Shown in pieces: positions 35,292 through 47,331 of a stretch of 64,000 nt of DNA. Source of the DNA: Lolium rigidum. Taxonomy: Eukaryota > Streptophyta > Magnoliopsida > Poales > Poaceae. How positions within the stretch are numbered: position 1 is the first letter of the stretch; each line of letters begins with the position of its first letter. The position numbers and the translations under genes were made by a program. The DNA is taken from positions 34,931,047 through 34,995,046 of the forward strand of contig NC_061510.1 in NCBI RefSeq assembly GCF_022539505.1. The letters run 5' to 3'. The notes below the pieces were generated by a model. That model saw nothing but the letters and a program-made list of their open reading frames with translations, was not told the DNA's origin and made no database searches.

Positions 35292-35663
35292 GCATCCTAA
35301 AATTGGAATAAGGTCCTCCCGCGGTATCCCCTCTTAGGCAGCCACCTATCGCCGATGGAGGTTGTGTGGAGTTGTATTCCCAACGGATACCCTAAGATTC
35401 ATTCGATGTTCATGTTCCTTCATATGGTTGCAGGTATGGCTCGATGTTTTGATCTACAATTATCACCATTGGTGATGGTTGTTGCTCTGGTGTGGTGATA
35501 CTTCGAGGTATACTAAGACAAGCTCTACTCCAACAAGGTTTACCCGACTCCGACGAGGAAGGGGCAACGATAGCGTGCCTTCGGCTCGCTCCAATGTATG
35601 TGGTCGTTGTTAGGTGGTCTAAATACCTATTTATAATTTTAATTAATTTCGGGATCCTTTGTA
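35292..35663. other. Unassigned sequence right of element A
   Basis: This is the original continuation of the target at 12702. I see no recognisable gene. The stretch 35490-35600 could encode a short peptide, but nothing identifies it. Confidence 0.5.
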
Positions 35664-35879
35664 CTCCCTCTATTTCAGTTTAACATACACTTTAAACTTT
35701 AACCATGAAATTGGTTCAAGAAATATGAACTATATACCACAAAATTTATACTAGTGGAAATTTCTTATGAATATGAACTCAATGTTATAATTTTTAAACA
35801 TGTTCACATTTTGTTGAACAAATTAGTGGTCAAAGTTTTTCTTAAACTACGTGTGTGTATGTTAAACTAAACTGGAGGG
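35664..35879 (+). mobile_element. Stowaway-like MITE (216 bp)
   Basis: Starts ctccctctatttcagttta and ends taaactaaactggaggg; these are imperfect inverted termini of the Stowaway type. TA precedes it (35662-35663) and TA follows within two bases (35881-35882). The interior is AT-rich and non-coding. Such elements are moved by Tc1/mariner transposases. Confidence 0.7.
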
Positions 35880-35882
35880 TTA

Positions 35883-37819
35883 CTACAATTGATGATTATA
35901 TATTAATTAATAGATTGGTTGACTTTTTTGCAAAAGTAGTTAAACTTTTACATATTTGACCAACTTTAACAAAATTATTAAACTTAAAGAACATCAAATA
36001 TGTTTAAAAAACATCAAATTGGTATATTATATATAATACTACATTTCGAAACGAATTAGTGGTGCTAATTTAGTTTCATACTATATTAAACTTAGGGCAA
36101 AAGCTAGAAATACATGGAACAGAGTGAGTATACTATTATAATATTGCGTTCACGTTCATGTGCACTAGCTAAAACATCCATTGACTACTCGTAGTTGGGG
36201 TATCGTAGGTGCATGCAAAAGGCTAATGTGTCATTGCGGTAGATATTGTATCATAACGCGTAAAACTAGAAAAGTTAATGTCAAATAGATTAGGTACATA
36301 ATTTTGCATCGAGATTCTACGAATAAATAAATATAAAGATAGTATGATACTAATGAAAGTGTATGGATCCCCCAAGTATGGTTTTGGTAATTAAAAATAA
36401 TTCTTGTAGATTAATGGTTGTATTGAGTTATGTTTGTAAGATCTGCCCATGGTCATTATATTCCTTGAACCATACGTTTATTTAAGGATGAAAGAAGAAA
36501 ATAAAGTGATGACCAAAGCTTTATTCAAAGAGTGATCCAAAGATCGGTCATGACAGAAGGTTGAGCCAATGACAAGCATGTACTGAAGAAGGAGAGAAGA
36601 CGATGATGATGGAGTGAGCTCTCATGTGTATCTTCAAGACATCAACATAATGAAAAAATGAGAAATGGTGCGTAAGTTCAAGGTGAATCATCTCAAAGAG
36701 ATCATGAGCATGAAACTTGCCATCATTATGGTGATCATGAATATATGAAGATATCCCGAAGAAGACGCACGCATAATAGTAAAGGGTGTTCCTCTTGAAG
36801 CGGTCAATATCTTCATCATCTAGCTCAAGTGAAATTTTAAAGGTTAAAGTTTGTTTTTGATTGGTTTTTTTTTACCGGTATCATGGTTTAGTTGGGAGAC
36901 CAGTTTATATGATAGTTTGTCGTGCCGTCAAGAGGGCTCTCTAGTGAGTAACTTGATCGTGTCATTCGGAGAGATCTCAAAGCCTTACATACTTGGCATC
37001 ATATTTCTTGTTTTTTATTTGGATCTTGTCCATGTGAATTTTTATAGCTTATGGTTGTTCTCATGGCAATCTCTAGTTTACCAAAAACGGAGTTCATATG
37101 AAAACCTTGTTGCACTGTTGATGGTGAGGTCTTTAACGATTCTTGTATGAAGGATGCTCCACACCATCTATATACTTAGTATTTTTGTTGGATGCTAATT
37201 TTGTTTATATTTCCAATAAAATTGGTTTCATCTTAATCGGAATTTCCATGTTCAAGATATTGCATTTTAGGTTTTGAAGGTTTAAACGGTTCATCTCTTT
37301 TAGAGAGGTCAAACATCATAATTTGGTTTTGTCGTCCCTTTAAGTACTATGATGGTTCTCTATATTCGTTGCTAGCTTCAAAACGAGCCCAAGATTATCA
37401 AAATCGGAGTCTGGATGCAAAAGTTATTATTATTTTGTGTAAAATGTGTGGTAGTACTAGGTCTAGACTCGGTAGTACCGGGTTTTGGTACCGGCATGTT
37501 CAGACTAGACTGCGTTTGTGCGCCCAGGATCCCCCAAAACTCCGGTAGTACTAGGAAAAAATCCGGTACTACCAGGATGTGCGTTTTTTGGCTGCAACAG
37601 TTGGATTTCGAGGGACTTAATTATCGGCCCTTCTTCCCCAATGGTTCGTCAACCTTTTTAGCAAGTTTTTCCCAATGCTTTTGACCTTCCCAATCTTTAT
37701 TTCTCCCTATTCACTCCATGATTGTTGTTTCAATTTGGGAGAAAGGCGAGGGGCACATCTAGATCTACAATCTGAACAATAAAAAAATTGCCTCCTTGTG
37801 AGGGAATTCATTAGATATA
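35883..37819. other. Old, non-coding repeat sequence
   Basis: AT-rich sequence with no convincing frame. From about 36359 it has the character of a long LTR or leader of a grass retroelement, including a stretch with repeated 'ggtagtac' and 'ccggtactacc' motifs (37445-37580). The termini are not resolved. A possible degenerate Stowaway end (ggaacagagtgagta) lies at about 36117-36131. Solo LTR E has inserted at its right edge. Confidence 0.45.
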
Positions 37820-38407
37820 TGATGTTTTGCAGGACTGCAGGGTGATGTAGTTGGAAAACCTCAAGAGGAAGGTATGATGAGCACAACAGCAAGTTTTCTC
37901 TCAGAAAAAAACCAAGGTTTAATCGACCAGTAGGGAGCTTTGGTAGGGTCCACTACTAGTGTCAGTAACACCGTGGAACCTGCAGACAACACAACCAAAC
38001 TACTTTGCCCCAACTTACAGTGAGGTTGTCAATCTCACTAGTTTTGATGAGATCAAAGGATTATACACATAGTGTGGAAAGAGATGTTTGTTTGCAGTGA
38101 AAGAAAGAGAACAGTGCTTGCAGTAAGGAAACAGAACAAGTATTTGCAGTAGATGGTTTTATCAGTGTAAAAGAAAGAGCGGGGTCAATAGTTCACTAGA
38201 GGTGTCTCTCCATAAAGATAAATAACATGTTGGGTAAACAAATTACAGCTAGGCAATTGACAGAAAAGACTATACATGACAATATTATTACCATGAGATT
38301 AACTTGGGCATTACAACAAGATTCATAGACCATAATCCAACTGCATCTATTACTAATAATCCACCCTCAGGATATCATCCGAACAACTTTGGGTATTAAG
38401 TTGCAAG
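37820..38407 (-). mobile_element. Solo LTR E, part 1 (3' part on the minus strand)
   Basis: On the minus strand this is the end of an LTR related to that of element B: aaacttgctg(t/c)tgt..., cctcttgaggttttcc, ending aaaacatca at 37820. ATATA precedes it (37815-37819) and recurs at 49808-49812 beyond part 2. Element D interrupts it at 38407. Confidence 0.7.
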
Positions 38408-39922
38408 TGATGACCCACAAGTATAGGGGGTGTATCGTAGTATCTTCGATAAGTAAGAATGTCGATCCCAACGAGGAGCAGAAGGTGTTGACAAGCAGTT
38501 TCGATGAAGGATTCACTGTAAATGCTCACAGACAAGTATTCAGGGGGTTTGATGTAACAGATGAATAAAGTACAAGTAAGTAAAATGCGAGAGAAATAAT
38601 TGCAGCGAGTGGCCCAATCCTTTTTAGCACAAAGGACAAGCTGGTTTGTTTACTTATAATGACCAAACGTTCTTGAGGACACACGGGATTTTAGTCTAGT
38701 GCTTTCGCTACATACGACTGATTAATCTTCATTGTTTTGATAAGTGTTGTGTGGGTGAACCTATGCTAATGTACCGCCCTTCCTAGGACTAATACATACT
38801 TGTGATTATACCCCTTGCAAGCATCCGCAACTACAAGAAAGTAATTAAGATAAATCTAACCACAGCCTTAAACTCGAGATCCTACGATCCCTCCCGCATC
38901 GATATACCAACGGGGGCTCGAGTTTACGTTACTCCGGCAACCCCGCAATTGGCAAACGAGTACAAGATGTATTCCCCTAGGCCCATAAATGGTGAAGTAT
39001 CGTGTAGTCGACGTTCACACGACACCACTAGAAGAATGACACCACAACTTAAATATCATAACATTGAATATTACTCAACCATAATTCACTACTAACATTT
39101 AGACTTCACCCATGTCCTCAAGAACTAAACGAACTACTCACGAGACATCATATGGAACATGATCGGAGGTGATATGATAATGAATAACAATCTGAACATA
39201 AACCTTGGTTCAACGGTTTCACTCAATAGCATCAATAACAAGTAGAAATCAACACCGGGAGAGTTTCCCCTATCAAACAATCAAGATCAAACCCGAATTG
39301 CTACAGCGGTGACGAGGTGCAGCGGTGGAGATGGTGGTGATGATGATGAAGATGATGGTGATGGTGATGGAGATGATGTCCAGCTCGATGGCAGTGACGA
39401 TGGCGTCGATTTCCCCCTCCGGGAGGGAATTTCCCCGGCGGATTCCTCGCCCGCCGGAGAGCTCTTTCTCTCTCGGTGTTCTCCGCCCCGCGAGGCGGCT
39501 GTGGCTCTTCGCGACGTACCCTCTGGAGCTTAGGTTTTCGGGACGAAGGGTTCGCGAAGAAAAGGAGGCGAAAGGGGCTGTGGGGCCCCCACACCACAAG
39601 GTGGCGCTGCCAGGCCATGGGCCGCGCCGGCCTGTGGTCTGGCCCCACCTTGGGTCTTCTCGGCTCCCCCTTCTGGCTTTCTCCGTCATCTGGAAAAAAT
39701 AGGATTTTTGGTATAATTTCCTTCCACAGTTGATCTTCCGAAATATTGCATCCTGACGGTGCTTTTTCCAGCGAGAATCCTCGGCTCCGGTGCGCGATCT
39801 CCAAATAATCATGAAACATGCAAAATAGATGAAATAACATAAGTATTGTGTCCCAATATGAAATATATCAATGAATAACAGCAAATTATGATATAAAATA
39901 GTGATGCAAATTGGACGTATCA
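38408..39922 (-). repeat. Element D 3' LTR
   Basis: 1515 bp, from TGATACGTCC (39922 on the minus strand) to ...GGGTCATCA (38408). It contains a purine/pyrimidine-biased run of GATGGT-like hexamers (about 39326-39385). Confidence 0.9.
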
Positions 39923-39945
39923 ACTCCCCCCAAGCTTAGACTTCG
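39923..39945 (-). promoter_or_regulatory. Polypurine tract of element D
   Basis: Reading toward the 3' LTR on the minus strand, tctaagcttgggggagt lies directly before the LTR. It would prime plus-strand synthesis. A similar aagcttggggga-type tract recurs at about 41655 and 46780 inside the element. Confidence 0.7.
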
Positions 39946-41815
39946 CTTGTCCCCAAGCGAAACTGAACTCGGTAAACAGGACCACATGTTTATGGAGTGA
40001 AGAGTCGATAAATAAAATACGGACAAGAAGCATCATATTCATTCACACAAGACATTATAGTAAACAACTTCCTCATATAACTCAATCTTGAAACAAGTAT
40101 AAGGTAATCACAAATAAAGGTGCATAAGAAATCATAATTGGTGATGGCAAACTTTGTTCTTGGTCAGAGAACGATTAACGTGATTATACTTATCTATTGA
40201 GCAGCGCTCTCATATTAAAGCTTATGGTAAACTTGCATACTCAATCATATTAATCATTGATGACTTTCAAAGCTATATTCATTCAGGTAAAACTTGTACT
40301 AAACAAGGAAGAGTAAAGACATGATGAAGCAAATCACAATATAATAGTTTGATCACAACAACTCAAATGCTTGCTTGAGATGGAGGGAAATAGGTTTACC
40401 GACTCAACATAAAGTAAAAGACGAGGCCCTTCGCAGAGGGAAGCGGGGATTAAATCATGCGCTAGAGCTTTTTCAGTTTTGAAATCATATAAAGAGAATA
40501 AAAGTAAAGTTTTGAGAGGTGTTTGTCGTTGTCAACGATCGGTAGCGAGTACTCTAACCCCCTTGCCAAACAGACCTCCAAAGAGCGGCTCCCATGAAGG
40601 ACGTTATCTCTACCGAGCAAGGTAGATCATCCCTCTTCTCTTTTGTTTACACATGTATTTTAGTTTATTTAAGGATGACACTCCCCCAACCTTTGCTTAC
40701 ACAAGCCATGGCTAACCGAATCCTCGGGTGCCTTTCAACAATCTCATACCATGGAGGAGTGTCTATTGCAAAATTAAGTTGCTTAACTGATGAATCAGGG
40801 CAAAACATGTGAAGATAATTATTAATGAAAGTTGATTAATTGGGGTCGGGAACCCCGTTGCCGCCTCTTATTGCAAAATTATAGGATAAGTGGATGAAGC
40901 CACTAGTCCATTAGTGGAGGCTACCTAACAAGACTGAAAGATAAAACACCAGATACTTCCTCATGAGCTATAAAACATTGACACAAATAAAGAGTAATAA
41001 GTTTTGAATTGTTTAAAGGTAGCACATGAAGTATTTACTTGGAATGGCAGGAAATACCATGCAGTAGGTAGGTATGGTGGACACAAATGACATAGGTTTG
41101 GGCTAAGGTTTGGATGCACGAGAAGTATTCCCTCTCAGAGCAGGTCTTTGGCTAGCAAGGTTAATTAGCAAGCATAAGAGTTGAGGGAAACAAACAAATA
41201 TACATGTGATAGAAACAATCATGCATCTTACTTGTAAGCACAAACAGTTTTAACTTCGTAATACTAAGCTAAGAACTGATAAGAAAGATAATAACATCTT
41301 CTACATGTATTTCCTCTATTCTTCTTAAACTCAAAGTGTTGTTGCTATTGACCATTGCTAAGTTTGCCAAAACCAAATAGATTTACTCAATGCTCCCAAA
41401 GTGGTACCAATACTAAAATCAAGATCAATCACATAGTAGAAATTGCAAACTAAAATAAGGTGTGCAATATGTAAATGATAAGACTTCTCATTAATATTTC
41501 ATAACGATAACTCACACCAAGGGATACATAGACAAACTAAAGGAGAGATACTTCCACACTGCAACCCATCTTATACGATAACCTCCCTACTCATGATATA
41601 ACACTACTTGATAGTAAAAAGTAAAAGGTAGTGATGATGTGATATCGCGGCACTCCCCCAAGCTTGGAACAAACCAAGGGGATGCCAATACCGATGATGA
41701 ATCAATCCTTTGGCGATGGTGGTGATGAATTCCTCATGCGCTTCTTACGAGATCTCCTTCGACTTCAGCTTCTCAGACTTGGCAAATCTGCACTAAGTCT
41801 CGAAGAGATTCATTG

Positions 41816-42160
41816 TTATCTGAAGTCGGCGATGGCGACCCTGTGACGGGCATCAAGTAATATCCCAAGCATTCTACGGAGTCGGTAATTCTCCTCCCTG
41901 AGTATCTCCACTTCTCTTCTTAGAGCCCGGTATTGACCACAAAACTCATCGGTAGTCCGTAGAGCTTCTTCCAGCACAGGGAAAGAGTCGAGGCCAAGAG
42001 CAGGTGGTAAGGGTCCCTGCAAGTTATGAGAGAAAGAACGTCGAGTATCAACAGATCCCACCAAGACTTGCTTACTCCCAACAGCTTGTTGCTCTTGTTT
42101 TGACGACACCCTTTTCACTTCTTCCTTCGAAGGCCCTTCGCCCTTGTTGTCGGAGGCCAT
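41816..42160 (-). CDS. Element D accessory small ORF, coiled-coil protein
   Basis: About 114 codons from ATG 42160-42158 (MASDNKGEGPSKEEVKRVSS) to TAA at 41816. The frame also stays open upstream to 42208, but the MASDNK start looks more natural. The C-terminal third (about residues 60-105, YRALRREVEILREENYRLRR) has a leucine/charged heptad pattern expected of a coiled coil. It lies downstream of integrase, in the position where Athila elements carry extra ORFs. Some of those encode envelope-like proteins, but this one has no signal peptide or membrane segment. Function unknown. Confidence 0.5.
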   Translation of the reverse strand: MASDNKGEGPSKEEVKRVSSKQEQQAVGSKQVLVGSVDTRRSFSHNLQGPLPPALGLDSFPVLEEALRTTDEFCGQYRALRREVEILREENYRLRRMLGILLDARHRVAIADFR

Positions 42161-42499
42161 GGTGCTCCTAGATTGAAAATAGATCCTGGCAGAAACAGCT
42201 CGAAACAAAACACGTCGGGAAAACGATATACGGACCTCCAGGGGTCCGGGGGATTATATAGTAAAAATTTTCAAAACAAACGGAAAGTACCGGGTCGAAC
42301 CCGTAGTCTGGAAAGGGGCGACGAGGCGGCCAGACCATAGGGCGGCGCGGGCCCAGGCCAGGCCGCGCCGGCCTATGGTGGCACGCCCTCGTGCGTCTTT
42401 TCCACTCCGTTTCGATCTCGTAATTTTTCATATTTTCCAAAAACAACAAAAACACTGTTCGGAAAGTAAATTGCGAACTTTCATTACCAGTATTGTTAC

Positions 42500-43750
42500 C
42501 TATTCAAAGTCGAGTTCTGGCGGACTGTCAATTTGTCCTTTGATGAAAGCCTCCGGTGTTTCCACTTGAATAATATCAACATCAACATTATAAGAATCAC
42601 CCGAGATATAATGCTTGAGTCTTTGTCCATTCACCACTTGCGTAGCATTGCCTTGGAGAGAGCTAATTTTAATTGCTCCCGAACGATACACCTCCTCAAC
42701 AACATATGGTCCTTCCCATTTCGAGAGTAATTTCCCTGCAAAGAATCTGAGACGAGACCGATACAATAGGACTTTATCCCCAATATTAAACTCTCTTTTG
42801 ATAATCCTTCTATCATGCCATTTTTTAACTTTCTCTTTAAAGAGTTTAGCATTTTCATAAGCTTCACTTCTCCATTCATCTAGAGAACTTAATTGCAGCA
42901 ACCTCTTATTACCGGCTAGTTTAGGATCTTTATTTAGTTCTCTAACGCCCCAATAAGCTTTGTGCTCTAGTTCTAAAGGTAAATGACAAGCTTTTCCGTA
43001 AACCATTTTATAAGGTGACATTCCCATGGGGTTTTTATAAGCAGTTCTATAAGCCCATAGTCCTTCCTTCAATTTACTAGCCCAATTCTTTCTAGATTTA
43101 TTAACGGTCTTTCCCAAAATAGATTTAATCTCTCTATTTGATAATTCTACTTGACCACTAGTTTGAGGGTGATAAGCGGAAGCAATTCTATGATTAATAC
43201 CATACCTAGCAAGAGTTTTTCTAAAACCTCCATGAATAAAATGAGAACCTCCATCAGTCATAATATATCTAGGTACTCCAAATCTAGGAAAAATAATATC
43301 TAAAAGCATTTTTAAAGAAGTTTCACCATCAGCACTTTTTGTGGGTATAGCTTCTACCCATTTAGTAACATAATCAACAACGACAAGTATATGAGTGTTA
43401 CCTTCTGAAGAGGGAAAAGGTCCCATGAAGTCAAATCCCCAACAATCAAATGGTTCAATAACAAGAGTATAATTCATAGGCATTTCATTACGTTTGGAGA
43501 TATTACCAACCCTTTGGCATTCATCACAAGATAAAATAAACTTTCTCGCATCCTTGAAGAGAGTTGGCCAATAAAAACCTGATTGTAGAACCTTTTGCGC
43601 GGTTCTTTCTCCGGCGTGATGTCCTCCATAAGCACTACCATGACATTTACTCAATATCTCTTGTTGTTCATATTCGGGAACACACCTTCGCAGAATACCA
43701 TCCACTCCTTCTTTATATAAGTGTGGGTCATCCCGTAAATAATGCCTCAA
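42500..43750 (-). pseudogene. Element D integrase
   Basis: A 416-codon open segment. It contains an N-terminal HHCC zinc region (CHGSAYGGHHAGE, then C75-x2-C78 as CDECQ) and the DD35E core with D107 (WGFDFMGPFP), D166 (IMTDGGSHF) and E202 (HPQTSGQVELSNREI). A C-terminal GPY-like block (WEGPYVVEEVYRSG) follows. The segment ends with a natural TAA after SPPELDFE. Catalytic residues are intact. It is a piece of the gag-pol frame; upstream continuity with RNase H is broken between about 43750 and 43860. Confidence 0.85.
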
Positions 43751-43771
43751 GTCATAAAAGAATTTCCTCCT

Positions 43772-44515
43772 CTATCGAAGCTGAAAAGGTTGGAGGCAAG
43801 TACTTGGAAACAATAAAGTTAGCATAATCAAGCATACCAAGGACTCGTCTCGCGAGCTCACCTTTATTACGACCAATTGTTCATTTGGAAAACTATCATT
43901 AACAGGAACAGGATCATAAGCAATATTTTCCAATCTAGACAAATTATCAACAACAGGATTATCAGCACCTTTCCTATCTATAATATGTAAATCAAATTCT
44001 TGCAAAAGAAGTACCCATCTAATAAGCCTTGGCTTAGCATCTTTCTTCGTCATAAGGTATCTAATTGCAACATGATCAGTATGAATCGTGACATTTGAAT
44101 CAACAATATAGGATCTAAACTTGTCACAAGCAAAGACTACAGCTAATAATTCTTTTTCAGTTGTAGCATAATTTCTTTGAGCAGCATCAAGAGTTTTACT
44201 AGCATAATGAATAACATTCAGTTTTTTATCTACTCGCTGTCCAAGAACAGCGCCTACATCAAAATCACTAGCATCACACATAATTTCAAAAGGCAAATTC
44301 CAATCAGGAGGCTCAACTACAGGAGCAGTTGTTAAGGCTCTCTTTAGAGTTTCAAAAGCTTCTTTACAATCATCATCAAAAACAAAAGGTACGTCTTTTT
44401 GAAGAAGATTAGTAAGAGGCTTTGAAATCTTGGAGAAATCTTTAATAAATCTCCTATAAAACCCAGCATGACCAAGAACACTACGAATACCTTTAACATC
44501 CCTCGGATAGGGCAT
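43772..44515 (-). pseudogene. Element D RNase H and RT connection
   Basis: An open segment beginning [20 protein letters not shown] (RT thumb region), then [16 protein letters not shown], the RNase H core with catalytic Asp, [10 protein letters not shown], and [11 protein letters not shown]. It ends [14 protein letters not shown] and a shifted tail. The frame shifts at 43844-43847, where ctcg stands for expected ctg, and again at 43829-43832 (caag for cag). Both are CAG/CTG sites, so the breaks may be artefacts. Confidence 0.8.
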
Positions 44516-45441
44516 CTTCTCAATTGCTTCAACTTTAGCTCTATCAACTTCAATACCTCTCTCGAAATTTTATGTCCCAATACAATTCCTTCATTAACCA
44601 TAAAGTGGCATTTCTCCCAATTAAGAACAAGGTTAGTTTCCTCACATCTCCGCAAAACTTTATCAAGGTTTCGCAAGCAACTATCAAAAGAATTCCCATA
44701 GACGGAAAAATCATCCATGAATACTTCCACAATACTCTCACAAAAGCCATGAAAAATAGCAGACATGCATCTTTGAAAAGTAGCGGGAGCATTACATAAA
44801 CCAAAAGGCATACGCCTATAAGCATAAGTTCCATAGGGACAAGTAAAAGTGGTTTTCTCTTGATCTTTAGTTTTAACAGCAATTTGTGAAAACCCATAAT
44901 AACCATCAAGAAAGCAAAAATGAGTATTTTTAGACAACCTTTCTAGCATTTGATCAATAAATGGTAAAGGGTAATGATCTTTCTTAGTAACTTTATTAAC
45001 TTTTCGAAAATCAATGCACATTCTATACCCTACAACTACTCTTTGAGGGATGAGCTCATCATTATCATTAGGCACAACAGTCATTCCTCCTTTCTTAGGA
45101 ACGCAATGCACGGGACTAACCCATCTACTATCAGCAATAGGATATATAATACCGGCTTCAAGAAGTTTTAATACCTCATTCCATACCACCTCCTTCATCT
45201 TCGGAATTAGACGACGTTGATGTTCAACAACAGGCTTTGCATCATCTTCCATATTAATAGCATGTTGGCAAATAGAAGGAGAAATCCCCTTCAAATCATC
45301 AAGAGTGTAGCCAATAGCTCCTCGGTGTTTCTTCAATATTTCCAATAACCTTTCTTCCTCAATCTCTGAAAGCTTAGAACTAATAATAACAGGATATATT
45401 TTCTTATCATCAATATGAGCATATTTAAGATTATCGAGCAA
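44516..45441 (-). pseudogene. Element D reverse transcriptase
   Basis: An open segment with the gypsy RT blocks: EAGIIYPIADSRWVSPVHCV, YRMCIDFRKVNKVTKKDHYP, FCFLDGYYGFSQIAV, MPFGLCNAPATFQRCM and the active-site box VFMDDFSVYG (FMDD), then VLGHKIS. After VLGHKIS the frame shifts at 44561-44564, where ctcg stands in place of ctctg, i.e. a CAG on the coding strand read as CG. An in-frame TAA also separates it from the protease segment near 45450. Confidence 0.85.
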
Positions 45442-45447
45442 AGGCTT

Positions 45448-46165
45448 TTAATCAAAAACAGGATCTTCCTTTGGTGGCGGTGTTGTACCCAAATCTTCCA
45501 CCGGTAAATCATGCTTGAGAATAGGTTGGCGAAGAAAAATTTCCTCAAGCTCATCTCTTTCTTTCCTAAAAACTTCACTCTCGCTATTCTCCAAATGTTG
45601 CTGCAAAGGATTATTAGGAACAAGAACAATAGATGCACACTCGCTCCATTTTAAAATCATCACTAGGCAAATCAGCTTTATAAGGAGTTTTGGTAAATTT
45701 AGAGAAGTTAAACTCATAAGATTCACCAGCAAATTTAGTCAAAATTTTCTCTTTCTTGCAATCTATAATAGCTCCACAAGTATTTAGAAAAGGTCTACCA
45801 AAAATGATAGGACAATAATCACTAGCAGCAGAACCAAGTACCAAAAAGTCAGCAGGATATTTAATCTTACCACATAGAACTTCCACATCTCGAACAATAC
45901 CAATTGGAGAAATAGTTTCTCTATTAGCCAGCTGAATAACCACATCAATATCTTCAAGTTCACAAGAATCAATTTCGTGCATAATCTCCGTGTAAAGCTC
46001 ATAAGGAATAGCACTCAGACTTGCACCAATATCACATAAACCATAATAGCAATGATCACCAATTCTAACAGATAGCATAGGAACACTAACTTGTTTGGGT
46101 TTATTAGGATGTGAAACAATATTAGAAGCATCTTCACGTGAAAATAATATGACCATCCTCCACAT
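45448..46165 (-). pseudogene. Element D aspartic protease region
   Basis: It contains VPMLSVRIGDHCYYGLCDIG-ASLSAIP, the retropepsin active-site block. It reads D-I-G where most families have D-T/S-G, a feature I believe is common in Athila proteases but have not checked. It is followed by PADFLVLGSAASDYCPIIFG and RPFLNTCGAIIDC, the C-terminal protease signature. The frame shifts at 45640-45643 (ctcg for ctg), and the spacer continues as IVLVPNNPLQQHLENSESEV to about 45448. Confidence 0.75.
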
Positions 46166-46182
46166 TTTCAGTCACAAGATCT

Positions 46183-47230
46183 TTAACTATTGCAACAGAC
46201 AGGTTCAACTTTTATTTGTTCTTCGAGTTCTATAGGTTTCTTTTCACTTTTATGAACCGCACTGTTTATAACAGAGTACTCCTTCATTTTAGCAGGGAAA
46301 GGAGTTTTTTCAATATAAGCTTCAGGAATAACATGATCAGCAGTTTCAACTACAACGCATTTATTAATAGAGGAATCAATTTTATCTTTATACGGTTCAT
46401 GATACTTATCAAAATTCTTCTTAGGCAATTCATAATGAGAGGAAAAAGCTTTATAAAGATTTGCAGCAACTTGAGAATCAAGACCATATGTAGCACTCAT
46501 ATTACGAAATTTATCAGTATCCATAAAAGCTTCAATGCATTTATAATCATAAATTATACCGGATTCTCTATCCTTGTCGTTCTCCCAACCTTCAGTATTT
46601 TCTTGGATCCGATCAAGAAGGTCCCTTTTAAACTCTTCTTTGTTGCGTGTAAATGATCCAGAACAAGAAGTATCCAGCAAGGTCTTGTCTTGAAAAGAAA
46701 GTCTTGCATAGAAATTATCAATAATAACATTACCAGGAAGCTCATGAATGGGGCATTTGAGCATTAAAGACTTCAATCTCCCCCAAGCTTGGGCAATACT
46801 TTCTCCATCATGAGGCCAGAAATTATATATGCGATTCCGATCTTTGTGAATTTCACTTGGAGGATAGAATTTGGAATAAAATAAAGGCACAATGTCCTCC
46901 CAATCAAGAGAATCACCATTCTTCAGCAATTTATACCAATGCGCCGCTTTACCAGACAGCGATATAGAGAATAGTTTCTTTCTAACTTCATTCATAGCAA
47001 TACCTGCACATTTGAATAACCCGCATAATTCATGCAAAAACAGTAAATGATCACCAGGATGGACAGTGCCATCCCCTTCATAGCGGTTATCCATAACACG
47101 TTCAATAATTTCATAGGTATTTTATATGGTATTACTTCCTCACCTGGCGCCTCATCCACTACCTTTGCAGTAGTAGTAGATTTCCCAAATAGAAATTGAA
47201 GAGAAGATCTCTCCCTAATGACTTATAGCA
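46183..47230 (-). pseudogene. Element D gag
   Basis: The main open segment is 47094-46183 (303 codons). It has the retrotransposon gag fold signature HPGDHLLFLHELCGLFKCAG, FSISLSGKAAHWYKLL, and GESIAQAWGRLKSLMLKC. The N-terminal part lies upstream in another frame (to about 47230: STTTAKVVDEAPGEEVIPYK), separated by a shift near 47105. No CCHC knuckle is present, as is usual in this group. A further shift at about 46180 separates it from the protease. Confidence 0.8.
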
Positions 47231-47301
47231 ACGAGACGAAATAAAATCAGCACAAACGAGTAAGGTTTTCCTTACCAATTCCACTTACCAATAGCGCTTC
47301 A

Positions 47302-47320
47302 CTCCCCGGCAACGGCGCCG
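47302..47320 (-). promoter_or_regulatory. Primer binding site of element D
   Basis: On the minus strand cggcgccgttgccggggag follows the 5' LTR after about 11 bases. TGGCGCCGTTGCCGGGGA is the primer site of Athila-like grass elements, usually assigned to tRNA-Asp. The initial T is replaced by C here. Confidence 0.75.
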
Positions 47321-47331
47321 GAAAATAGTCT

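Noticed and set aside
39309..39923. Frames of 125-216 codons in element D LTRs (also 48187-48631)
   Set aside because: LTR sequence containing GATGGT-like repeats; the products are compositional.
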